From assembly GCF_020085105.1 (NCBI RefSeq), contig NC_058043.1, forward strand, positions 17,412,167 through 17,476,166: DNA of 64,000 bases. Reading direction: 5' to 3'. A model generated the notes under the pieces. The model saw nothing but the letters and a program-made list of their open reading frames with translations. It searched no databases and was not told where the DNA came from. The DNA comes from Siniperca chuatsi (taxonomy: Eukaryota > Chordata > Actinopteri > Centrarchiformes > Sinipercidae). Each line of letters starts with the position of its first letter. The first letter of the stretch is position 1. A program made the translations under genes and the position numbers. Positions 1 through 11,855 of the stretch are shown here, piece by piece.

Positions 1-2003
1 CAAAGATTTGCCTAATTTCCATCTTTTCCCTGTTTTGAAACCCCAAAATGATTTTCGTTTTAAATAAATCCCAATTAAAGGATTAAATGCAGTTAAGGTT
101 TTATTGAGTTTACAATATTTCCAATTCTTAAATAGTAATACAGGCTGTTATAGGATTTATCTGATTCTTCTGACTGTGTAATGATTTTGTGACTTTAACA
201 CGAAACTAATATAGATTTGATCACTGCTTACCAGACCAGATGTAATCATTGGTTTTATGTTTAAGACTTAGTTTGGTTATTTTAATAGAATATAATGAAT
301 AAGCCACTTTTTAATAAACTATTAAGAAAATTAAGAGCACTTAGCCATATTTGGTGCATATTGCTACAGGAATTATGGGATAACATAATACATTTATCAC
401 TAGCTTCACTAAAAATCTTTACTAAAAGATATTATTATTTAGTACTATTACCTGGAGGCGATATGTTTTTACTAGTTAAGGGAATATTTGGGATAATTTT
501 CAATAATTCGAAGAAAAAACAATGTTTATTGATGGATTTCATTGAAAACGTAATGGCAGAAATGAGATGCGTGCGATCATACAACATGATGACAGCAGAC
601 GATCATGTATACAGACCGTGCTGTGCGCAGACTGGTGGCTGCTGCTGCGGGTGAACTGGAAGTCCCTCCCCGGAAAAAGCATGGAGAAGATTTCGGAACA
701 AGGCAACACTGCCTGCAAGCAGCTGGTGATACATGTATAAGTGCTGTGGATGCGGTTTGTTTCTGCCTCTATGATCTTACAGCCCGCTCAGAGGAATGAA
801 GGGACGGCAGCATAATGCTCACCAGGCTGATCTCTCGAGGTGAGACTATAATTCAGACAGGGAAGTGGATGTTACGCACACTACAGTGTGCATCTCGCTA
901 CTCAAAGCGTTGTATATCCAGGCGGGTTGTTTCCACAGCAGCGCGTTTGTGTTTGTGGATCTCTGCTGGTCTCTGCTGCTGTAAAACAAAGTCTTAATTC
1001 ATCATCAGTTTAATTCGCTCGGATGCTGCACAGTTTAATCTACAACCCCCCCTCCTCCTCCATCCCTCCTCCTCCTCCCGCCTCCCAACTCCTCACAGAG
1101 ACTTTTGAAAACTTAGGCGTGTCCTCTCGGATGTGTGTTTGATGATATAGTGTGGTGTGTTCGGATAAAGAGGATGTTGGTGATGGATTAAAAACAGAGT
1201 GTTCCTTTTATGTGAGGTGTTGAACTATGAAAGAGGAAGCAGTTGAAGATGACTAGAGATCACACTGTTTACAGCAGTTAAATGACGGCTCCATCACTGG
1301 TTGTAAACATAAAGGCTGTTAAGATCAAGCTGGAGTGAAGAGAGTTTGGGCTGAACTCAGGTGCGGTTTGTCTGTGGGGATGAAACATCAACAGGTGTGT
1401 ATTTCATCACATATAAAGCTCAAATCTTGCACACTGAAATCAGTGCCTGTCATCTACTAACAGTCCAGTTGGGGGCGCTGCAGATGTTAAGCAATTAAAA
1501 CTGAGTAAATGCTTGTATCTTATGGTCATGATTAATTTCATACAGGCAGGCCACACCACATAGACAAATAACATAAAAGCCCAGCGATTCCTCAGTAATC
1601 ATCACAAAGCAGTGATTTTTTTTGGACAATTTAGAGAAAGCCCATCTCTTAGGATCGATATGGATGCACATGGACCCTAACTGTTATGCTGTCCTCATTG
1701 CAATATAAACCTTCTGTGTGAATAGAGACAACAACATTAACATTTTTTAATGTTAACAATTTTTTTTTCCTGACATGGTCAACTTTATTTAAACCAGACA
1801 TTTGTGGCAATTTGTGGTTAAAATTATAGCTGTACATTGCTTTGTGAGGCTCTGGGAGTGTGTGTGCTCTTATCTCTATATTTACTTCTATACCTGTGAG
1901 GACCACTTTGAATTTTATACCCTGAGAGAAGGGGAGGGTTTAAGGTCAAGGGCCAAGGAATGCATTTTGTCAGTGAGGGTGCTCACAAGTATAGAACTAC
2001 AAA

Positions 2004-2057
<54 letters not shown>

Positions 2058-2217
2058 AGGCTGGGGGTCTGGTATTGAACAATGATCCTCTTGTCTGTAA
2101 CTATGACAATACAAACACCAAGTAGTGCAGTAATGTAGACCCCCTCGTGCTCAATGCCTGTCATAGTTTTACATTCACATGTACTTGAACACCATGTTAA
2201 AGCCACATCAGCATATT
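1..2217. other. Intergenic flank left of crocc
   Basis: No coding exon could be recognised on either strand. The stretch is AT-rich up to about 590. From about 600 to 1150 it is more GC-rich, with a pyrimidine-rich run near 1045-1095 that would suit a promoter or first untranslated exon of an unseen gene, but no splice site or protein match supports this. The small open frames near 295-997 have no recognisable family and are not called. A TG microsatellite lies at the right end. Confidence 0.5.
2005..2055. repeat. (TG)n microsatellite
   Basis: This is a perfect TG dinucleotide run of about 25 units in the intergenic flank of crocc. It is probably length-polymorphic. Open frames across it on both strands are low-complexity artefacts. 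Confidence 0.95.
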
Positions 2218-2220
2218 TTT

Positions 2221-2540
2221 AGGGCTGCAGCACAGTTAATCTGCAGAATATTTTCTCAATTAATCCCTTGGTCTATAAAATGTCAGACAATAGTGAAAAA
2301 GCCTGTCACATTTTCTAAAACCCACGGTGACGTCTTTAGATTTCTTGTTTTGCTTGACTAACACTCCAAACCCCAAATATATTCAATTTATTATCACAAA
2401 AGACAAAGAATAGCAGCAGGTCTTCACATTTTAGTAGCTTGAACCAGAGAATGTGATTTAAACAATTAACAGATTATCAAAACAGTTGGCAATTAATTCT
2501 GTCAGTCGACTAATTGATTAATCGATTAACTGTTTTAACT
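2221..2540. mobile_element. Non-autonomous DNA transposon (teleost AGGGCTGCA family), degraded
   Basis: The segment opens with AGGGCTGCAGCACAGTTAAT and closes with a run rich in ATTAATCGATTAA. Its middle carries a GGTCTATAAAATGTCAGA core that I recognise as a very common teleost repeat with AGGGCTGCAAC-type terminal inverted repeats. The right terminus is eroded and no target duplication is clear. No coding capacity remains. The family is recognised from memory; its superfamily is not asserted. Confidence 0.65.
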
Positions 2541-2817
2541 TTACACATTCTTGTTGACTTTAAAGACAAAGGTGTGTTTGAGTATGATGTTCTACGAGCT
2601 GCTGCCCACAGTTTCATACAAGCCTCTTAGTCTGTTTGCCCATTGACCCATAGGCCTGACTGAAGCCCAACCAGCCTTCTCTGTGATGGCGAGCCAACAT
2701 TAACCTTATTAGACCATAACCCCAGAACCTGAGGGCAGCATTACAGGAAACAGACTTTGAGGCTGCAGTTGTTTTGGTTTTGTCTTGATTTTGAAGTTCC
2801 AGCTAACCAAGGCTGGT

Positions 2818-3530
2818 TTACCAACCAGGCAAAGCAGGCAACTCCCCCAGCACCCCAGACCCTGAGGGGCCCCTAGATTGTGGGAATTATGTGGTAATTT
2901 GATTAATGTAAATTGAAATGAAAAGGGCTTTAAAATGGCTCCTAAATTTTTACCCAAACTTGAGGACCTCTTATAGAGGTGCACCGTATCAAACTCCAGT
3001 TACAGTTGCTTATTTACACATCCAGCAGCTACGGAACAACATTATCATTCATTTGGAGTCGTGTTTCTGTCCACCTGCTGAAAAGTACAATATTCACTCT
3101 CTTTTAGCCTGTTTTTGGTCTCTACCAATTCCTGTCGGGAATATTTGGTTCTTTACCTCCACTATGTTCACCAGCTAGTCTCTAACTGTGTCTGTCTGCT
3201 GTTTTCTGCTGAGCAGGTAGTGCACAGTTGGTTAGAGCTTTTTTACTGAAATCAACTGCCTGCTGCGGTCGAAAGCAACACTATGAGAGCGGTGACAGTG
3301 AGCCAAGACAGTAAATTGCAGGCTGGACAGCTAAACAATGATCTGAAACTTGCTATAAAGCTCTGTAAAGTCTGGTGATTCTCTGTAGGTTCATCCCTAC
3401 GAGCGACCCCTTTCTCATTGTTAATATGAAAATATTTATAGCGGCGTTATAACCAAGCCAAATTGGGGAGCAAGTGGGGCCCACAGCTCACTTTTGTCCT
3501 GGGGCCCGCTACCTGATTAATCTGGCCCTG
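2818..3530. mobile_element. Non-autonomous hAT-type element with 8-bp target duplication
   Basis: The right end (CTGATTAATCTGGCCCTG) is the reverse of a hAT-like CAGGGCCAGATTAATCAG terminus. The left end (CAAGGCTGGTTTACC) is a diverged partner. The flanks are CAGCTAAC (2810-2817) and CAGCTAAA (3531-3538), a 7-of-8 match and the size expected of a hAT target-site duplication. The interior contains GGGGCCC-rich stretches near both ends and no transposase, so this is a passive deletion derivative. Confidence 0.7.
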
Positions 3531-3849
3531 CAGCTAAAACTAAAGCTGCAAAGTGGGCTGTTCATTCTCAGTGAGATTGGCAGTACTAGCAACCCTCGCA
3601 CATAGCCTGGAGCCATTTGATGCAAAGTTATGCTGATAACTGCATCATTTTTAGCGACTTTTAAGAAACTGCACATTGAGAAGACCTGCAGTCAATTTTG
3701 ACCCCGACCTCCCCAACTTTAAATTTTATTTTCAAAATCGATTAAAGAAATTCTTCCCTCTACATAAAAAAATAACGATGGTCAAAATATGTTTAGGTTT
3801 TGTTCTTGCAGGGTGAGGGCTATTAAAGTTTTATTTCGGATTCTGTATA

Positions 3850-4200
3850 TTGTTGTGCAGCTGAATAGCAGTGGTCTGGAGGGTTGTGAGTGTGAGCAGT
3901 GAGAGTGGAGTAGTGGAGGTGGAGGAGGGGTGTGCATTTTAAAACCTGCTAATCCTGCTGTCCTCAATCTCTGCCTGCCTGCACCGGAGGAGGCGACAGG
4001 ACGGACACACTCTGCTCCCCTGCGAGAAAACTTTGTCGGCTCCAACAGCAGCACATAAACCAGCTCCAGGTTGTGAACCTTTCTTCTTTATCAGCACTTG
4101 CTGGAAAGTAAAAAGACGACAGTCCATCTTCTGAAGACGTAGTGTTTACTCGGAGTTAATCCTATCCGCTGGGGGATTTTAAATATCTGCTGCCGCCGCG
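3850..4200 (+). promoter_or_regulatory. crocc: Probable crocc promoter and 5' untranslated region
   Basis: The segment is more GC-rich than its surroundings. It has a purine-rich stretch (GTGAGAGTGGAGTAGTGGAG-like) near 3895-3930, followed by CpG-containing sequence up to the start codon. The ATG at 4201 sits in the context GCCGCCGCG-ATG-AGC and begins the first crocc exon. No TATA box is obvious. The transcription start cannot be fixed from sequence alone. Confidence 0.4.
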
Positions 4201-5808
4201 ATGAGCGCTGCGGAAAACTCAGACACCGACTCCAACAAACTGGAGTCTGTGATACAGGTGAGGTAGCCGGGCCTTCCTCCATCCCCCCATCGCTTATTCA
4301 ACATACAGCACTGGTGTGTGATGTGACAAATAAAGCTGCTGGCTTATGTGAGTGCTTGTTTGTGTTGGAGGACTGTGTTGTGTTTTCATCACGCAGCAGT
4401 TTTGGATTGGCGTAACTGTTGTGGCACCACCTGGTTTTGTGGCACTTTTCAAACTCATCATCATCATCATCTTTCATTTTATTATGCATTGCTGTCATTG
4501 CCTGTATATGGAGCTATACTCTATATTTGCTGGGGCTGTCAATCTTGTCATTTTCTCTCTGAGCGTCTCAAAGGTAAAGCACCAAATGTCTGTGTTTCGT
4601 ACATCAGAGGCTGGAGGAGAGTGTTTTGTCTGAGGAGAAGAGGCTGACCGTCCGGGGCCCTTCACCAGACGCCCCCCCTACATGTCTGCCAGCACGGGTA
4701 CGAGAGATTGTCACAAGGAACCTCAACGATAGCTGTGAGTTGCCACAATCTGCTCTCCCATCGTGCCAAATGTTATGTTATGACCCTTTTCTTTGCCTGA
4801 GTGTTGTGTCTGTCTGCCCTTTCTCTCAGCACCCGGAGCCATGTCCTCGGTCATGTCCCTCCAGGAGGAGAACCGAGTGCTACAAGGAGAGCTGGCGAGG
4901 CTGGAGGACCTGCTGGCGCACAGCCGAGCAGACAGAGATGAGCTCGCCATCAAGTACGGTGCAATTAGTGAGAGGGTAAGTAAGGCAAGATACAACAACA
5001 AGCAACAACTGATGGCAAGGAGGGCAGAGAAGGAACAGTGTGCTGAGAATTGGATAAAAATAAAACGGAGAGACACTAGATAGGATATGACTGTGAATAA
5101 CGTCCCAGTCAAGTATCATGGTTTCTATACATGATCAATATCTGTCATCTCTTTGTTTAAAAAGTGAAACTGCAAGACTTTCAAAATCATCAAGGTTATA
5201 TACACCTAATGGGAATGCTGTGGCACTTTCCCCTTTTCCCATTTCAGTATTTTCTTGGTCTTTCTTTGTCTGAGATTTGCTGGTCTCCCAGGTGACGGGG
5301 GCTGGAATGAACTGAAGTGGAATGTTGCCATGGCGTCTGTCACCCTGGGTGACTGTAAACAGGGGCTTCAGTGGAGGCAAGAGGAGGTGTAGTGGTGGGT
5401 GGGCCCCGCATCTCGTTTTGGGTTGAACATTACTAAAGGAAACATGCACGTCTGCGTCAGACTTCATCTGACAACTCAGGCATCTAAACAAACTCAGGCG
5501 ACAGACGGCCACTTATTATACCTGTAGTCATGATTAGAAGTTCAATTTGCATAAAAATACACAAAACGTGGGATACAGACAGGTGCTACGATTACTGTAT
5601 GAGTGCAGCAATATAATGATCCTGAAAACAATATAGTGTGCAGTTTATCTGTGATCGCTGTCCGTTAGTTTATCAATTATTAATACAAATACTTCACTCC
5701 GGTGTTTTCAACATTTACAGCTTCTTATGGAGCTGAAAATCTAAAAGTTCCCAAACTTTTTATAAAGTGATACGATTATCTGTGCATTATCACAAAAACT
5801 TTCTTTTT

Positions 5809-5877
<69 letters not shown>

Positions 5878-8800
5878 TATATTATATATTATATATAATA
5901 TATATATAATATATATATTATAGATCCATATAAACTGAAAAGACTGAGTTGTGCTTCTAGGTCCTATAGTAGACATGTTTTTTTTTAAGTAGACAAGTTT
6001 TTTTTTAAAGAAAAATGAATTAGCCCCTTGACTATTTATAATTACACATAATTGCTGCATAAAATAGAGCACTGACTTAGAGCATCAGTTTGCACAGAAT
6101 AAGTGATAAGTTACCATGTATTACCGTCCGTATCTACACTACTAAGTTTGATCAAAATACAATCCTAAAGATCCAGAACAGCCACTATATGGACCTTGTG
6201 GTGAGATTGTTTGAGAACTGCTGTTTTCAAGGTCAAGAATGAACTTTCAAACCCAAATACTAAGTATGTTGGAATTTACAGTACGTGTAGGTACGGCTAA
6301 ATTCACAGCATGGCAGCACTGAGTAGATCTGTGACCATCTGTGAAATATGTTTGTGTAAAATGAAACACCCCCTGCCTCTTACGTTTAATTAAACCCACA
6401 GCTGGAGCAGGCGCTACGTTTTGAGACAGGAGATGGGGACCACGATTCACCAGAGTCACGCAGCCTGGCACAGCAGAACGTGGATTTACGCCGGCGGCTG
6501 GATGAGGAGCAGGCGGCCTACAAGCGTAAACTCACTGCGTACCAGGAGGGTCAGCAGAGGCAGGCGCAGCTCGTGCAGAAGCTGCAGGCCAAGGTATGAT
6601 TGTTTTATTCTGTCTTTAGCTGAGATGTAGTCATCGGGGTGTTACAAGTTAGTAATAGTTTTCCTGCTACTTCAGGTACTTCAGTACAAAAAGAGGTGTG
6701 GGGATCTAGAGCAGATGCTGCAGGAGAGGTCCTCAGAGCTGGAGAAAAACCGGCTGAGCGTGAGTGGCGTTTATTGATTTTGACAGCGGGAAAAGTTTTA
6801 TCCACACCATCCACAAATAACACTATGACTATCAAATCTTCCCATTTAGAGCCACAGTGAGACATCAAATGGGCGTCATCAAGACGAATCCAGCAGCAAC
6901 CTGGAGGATGCTTTAATCCGTCTGGAGGAAGAACAACAGAGGTGACTGATTACATGGGAGACGACATATACATTGGCGAGAATTTCGTTCTCCTGGTCTT
7001 GTGTGCATCAAACACTACATTGTTTTTGCCCAACTTGCTCTGTCAGCGTCATTTATTTTCCCCTTGTGTTGTGTTTTCAGGAGCAGCAGTTTGTCTGCGG
7101 TGAATGCCATGCTGAGAGAGCAGCTGGAGCAGGCTGGTTTGGCCAATGAGGCTCTCAGCCAGGACATCCGCAGGCTCACTGCTGATTGGACAAAAGCCAG
7201 GGAGGAACTGGAGCAAAAGGAGTCTGACTGGAGGAGAGAAGAAGAGGTGGAAGAGGGATGCTTACGAAGCAGTAAAACATTTTAAATGAAGAAAAATGTG
7301 AAGATAATTTACTTGTTTCTGTCTCAGTCTTTCCACAGTTACTTCAGTAGTGAGCACAGTCGACTGCTGATGCTGTGGAGGCAAGTGGTTGGGTTTCGGA
7401 GGAATGTCTGTGAACTGAAGAGCGCCACTGAAAGGTTACGATCAACAGTGTGTAACCTGTGTGGCCAAATTATGTTATTTCCTGTTCTGATTTTAATCTC
7501 ATCTAAATGGGCGCACAGAACCAAATGGTGCTAACATTTTGCCTTCTCTTTCCTCCCTCTCACTCTCCCTCCGTTCTCAGGGACTTGTCAGATATGCGTA
7601 ACGAGCTGGCTCGGGCGTCCCACTCTGCTCAGGTGTCCTGTGCAGGTCTGTCCGCCACACTGCATAGCCGGGAGGGAGGAGCAGCTCTGGCCCTGGAGCA
7701 GGAGAAAGCTCTGCGGGTTCAGCTGGAGCAGCAGCTGAGGGAACGAGTGGCAGAGATGATGAATCTTCAGACCAGAACAGATGCAGAGAGAAGTGAGCTC
7801 AACGTCAGGTCAGGGACTGTGTTTAGCTCTCTTATTGTATGAGTTGTTCTTAATGAAACACCATTTGTTATGAAGGCCTTTTTAATGGTTTTTATTGTTT
7901 CAACTTTCAGGTTGTCAGATTCAGTGCGAGACGGGGAGAGACTAAAGGACCAAATTGAAGAGAGAGACAGAGAAATTGTCTTGCTGATGAGAAGGTTTGA
8001 GGTGAGAGGTCGTTTTCTTGTTATTGTCAAAAATTAAAACCACATCAGTGAGCAACACTGTTGCACTGGGTGACATGTTCCTTCATTACCACACACACAC
8101 TGTACTTTGAGGTCACCCCGCATACACTCTCCCGCTGTCGTAAATACTCACTGTTTATCCAAATGTGTATCAGTCCACGGCTGAAAATAGTCCCTAACAA
8201 ATACAAGTAACGTTTGCTAAAAACTACAGTGCCCAGTTGTTTAGGACTTTTTTTTTAGCCTTAATTAAAAATGAAACTATGTCTTCAGTAGGAACGAACT
8301 GGATTGTGGCGGAGAAACAGAGACAGAGAAGGGAAGTCAGAGTATTGAGAGGAGGACTAATGCATTGTTGGTTTTGGTCTTTTCATGGGATTTGTTGACA
8401 ATAAGAAAAATAAAGAAAAATGTCAGCCTTATCCCTTAAGGATGCAATGTTTTTTTTAGTGGTCAGTTGCATTAATCTTCCTCCTCCAGGTGCCTGTGCT
8501 TCATTTTGCTCATTTTCCTTCAGGAGCAGAGTGGTAATGATGAGACTGACATGCAGGTGATGAGAACTCACACTGAGACCCTGTTAGACACTCTGCGAGA
8601 CATCGCTCAGGTAAACAGCTACACATATGCACACAGTTTACATCACTGAGATGTGAGTGCCTCATTTTGATTCTCTTTTATAGACGGTTTTCTCAGATGG
8701 AGAGTCGTCATCAGAGGCAGACCAGGACAACTCTGGAGCTCCACTGCTAGCGTTGATCTGTGGTTCCTCCCCTCACCGCTCCTCCTCCTCCCCTCCTCAC

Positions 8801-11800
8801 AAGTTGTCCTCCCCCTCTCGGCTCTCTTCACTGGCTCCTCTTTCTGAGGCGGCACTGTCTGCTCTGCGCTCTGCAGTCACAAACAAGACGCTCCAGCTGC
8901 AGGTGACATGTCAATTTTTAATTATATGATTATATGCTAAATGATAAAGAATCACACACACTGCTCATGTAGTACACCGTTTACCTTTGTACTGCTGTTT
9001 TCACTCATTTAATTTAATTACAGTAATTGTTTCAGGAAGAAAGCACATTGGTGATGTTGTGCTTTGTTTTTTGTTTATGGCCATTTCACGTGATTAGACC
9101 AAAACGCAGGAACAACTAAAAATAATGCTGATTTTATAAGAACTGTGTGCTTTCATACTTTCACAGTTTATTATGATGCATGTGTATTGAGACAATTTGG
9201 ATTTAAATGTTCACATATTTTAGACGATAATTACAGAGAGAGATGGGACTGTTTTTTTTAACTTCCAGCCACAATTTAAACTGGAAGCATTTAGTCACAA
9301 CATTATAGCATACTTTCGGCTTCCACAGCCACAATGAGAGCAGCTGTCTACTCATTAGCGGGGCTCAAAGAGTCAGTTAATGCAAATAACAAAAAACATA
9401 TTTTCCCACCTTGTGGTATCATGCTGCCATGCTGATATTTTTGGTTTTGTTTGCCCAGATATTTGTCTATGAGATGAGATTTCTGCCTCCATCCAAATAC
9501 AGAGGCAGTTAATAGAATTCAGTTTTTGGTGCTCAAAAAATTACATAAAAAAATGTGTCCCTGTTACTCTGGAGTTTTCATTGGAACTACTTTTTTTTTT
9601 TAAACCAAAATAATAGTCTCGAATAGTTCTACAAACAAAATTCCATTCATCTCCATTGTATCGGGGTGCAGGCGGAAATCTCAGAGATGGATATCTCAAA
9701 ATCTGGGCAAATAAAACTAAAACCATCTACATGGATAGATACTCGTAGAGGTAAGTGACTCCACTTGTGTTGTGTTTGCAGGATGTTCGAGGGCGTCTGC
9801 TCTCTGCCCAGTCCTCGGTGCAACTGTTGCGCAAGCAGCTTTCAGAGGCTGATTTGGCTAAAAGAGACGCAGAACAGCGAAACCAAGCTCTGCAGAGAGA
9901 GCGGGATGCTGCTCAGAGAGAGAGGGAGACCGCACAGAGAGAAAAGGACCGTCTGAAGCAGGAGAGAGACACGCTGGCCAGGTTTACAGACAGTTACATC
10001 ACCTTTCACAATCTGCTTCTAATCCCTGAATCTTGTAGTGTATGTAACTATAACTGTTCAATACACTGTTCTCCTTTGCTTTATGAACATTGCAGTGAGA
10101 AGGTGAGCTTGGAGAAGACTGCACAGGCAGCACAGAGCAGCAACCAGATCCTACAGATGGACCTCGAGAAGCTTCAGCTGACGGTGGCGTCCACGCAGCG
10201 AGAGCGAGATCACGAGAGGGAGGAGAAGGAGGCCGCCGTTCAGGAGAGAGACCGGGCGAAGGCAGAGACTCAGAGGATGTAAGTAGGCTAATTGATAGTG
10301 ATGCGATGTGGACATTAATCCTCAAAGTCTTGTGCAGCCAACACACAGTGTATACGCTTACGGGAAGCCATTCAAAAGATCTGTATTAGCTTCTTGTAGA
10401 GAGAGATCGTCTTCATTTACAAACCCTCCTCCTGCCTCGTTCTACCACTCCAGCTCTCTGACCTGCTTAACCAACGCAACCCCAAACACCGGTGAACAGA
10501 TCAGATGTCAACCCCGTAGCAGAGCTGACACCTTTACACAATGAAATTCATTTTCCACATGTCAGACAAGCCAGCTGACTCAGTTTCTTTGTCAGATGGG
10601 TGACTGAAGCTTTTGGACTTGAGAGAAAAGCCATGAGAGAAAATCAGAATGAAATACTGAGAAAATAAGATGAAACAGTAAGAAATGAAATAATAGAAAA
10701 ATGAGTGAGCCACAGTACTTCTGAGTATGTTTATGCTCAACAGATTTAGTAGCTTTATAATGCTTGTGACTTCTGCTGTATGTCTGATCTTCGAGGCATA
10801 CATTGTATTTCACCTCATACTGGGCCCTTAGGACTCAAACTGTGCCTTTAATAATTCCCCCTGCACATGGCAATAAGTTTTGCATGCTAGTGAACACACA
10901 CATGCACAGAGCCTAACTCTCTCATCAGCCCTAAAATGTACTGCATGTGTATTGTTTTGCTACAGACAAAAGCAGTGGGATCAGAGTGAGAGTCGAGCCT
11001 CCGCTCAGCGTGGAGAGCTGTCTGCAGTGAGGGAGACTCACCAGCAGGGGGAGGTTGAGAGGCATCTGCTGGAGGGAGAGAGAGCCCAACTCTCTGAAGC
11101 ACTCGCTCGGGTAAAAAAAAAAAAAACTTGTGCTCATTTAACTTTTGCAGATTTAATAATCTGTGTTCTCATGTTGCGTATGACCTTTGTGTGACGCTCA
11201 TTTCCCCTCCAGGCTGAGAGCAGTAACGCAGAGCTCTCTCTGCTGCTTAACAAGCTGCAGTCTGAGGATGCAGCTCTCAGGGACTCTCTGGCCAAGATGG
11301 GAAGCATGAATGAGGGCCTGGCCCAGGACAAAGCTGACCTTAACACCTACATTCTCCAGGTGAGGTCCTTTCAGGAATGTATTTGACCTCTTAAAAGGGT
11401 TCAGTACGCTTGTGATTAACTAGTACAAATGAGGATAAGGGTGCACACTTTTGGACAGTCTCGAAGGCATTCATGATGTTGCCCTTGGTTACACACACAC
11501 ACAAAAAGTGACAAAAGCAGTTTTGTGAAGAATGAAAACAGATGTAGCCCTCCTCCAATTCAGGGTCAGCCAAGTGAAGTCAGGTTCAGGTTCAGCTTTA
11601 TTGTTCTTATACAATACAGGATTGCACAATGAAATGATGCTGTAGCCCCCACCACGCTTCAAACACAGACAATGTATAAGCAAATATTCAAATATTTAAA
11701 ATTAGAATAGAATAAAACAATAAAATAGACAATAAAATAGAACAAAGTATATAAAAGTCGCACAAAAGGAAGAAATAAAAAAGGAAAACTAAATTGGAAG

Positions 11801-11808
11801 ATATAAAG

Positions 11809-11855
<47 letters not shown>

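Noticed and set aside
295-997. Three small plus-strand ORFs in the left flank
   Set aside because: They have no splice context, no recognisable domain and unremarkable codon use.
1802-2206. ORFs through the TG repeat on both strands
   Set aside because: Low-complexity (VC)n/(TH)n translation of a microsatellite.
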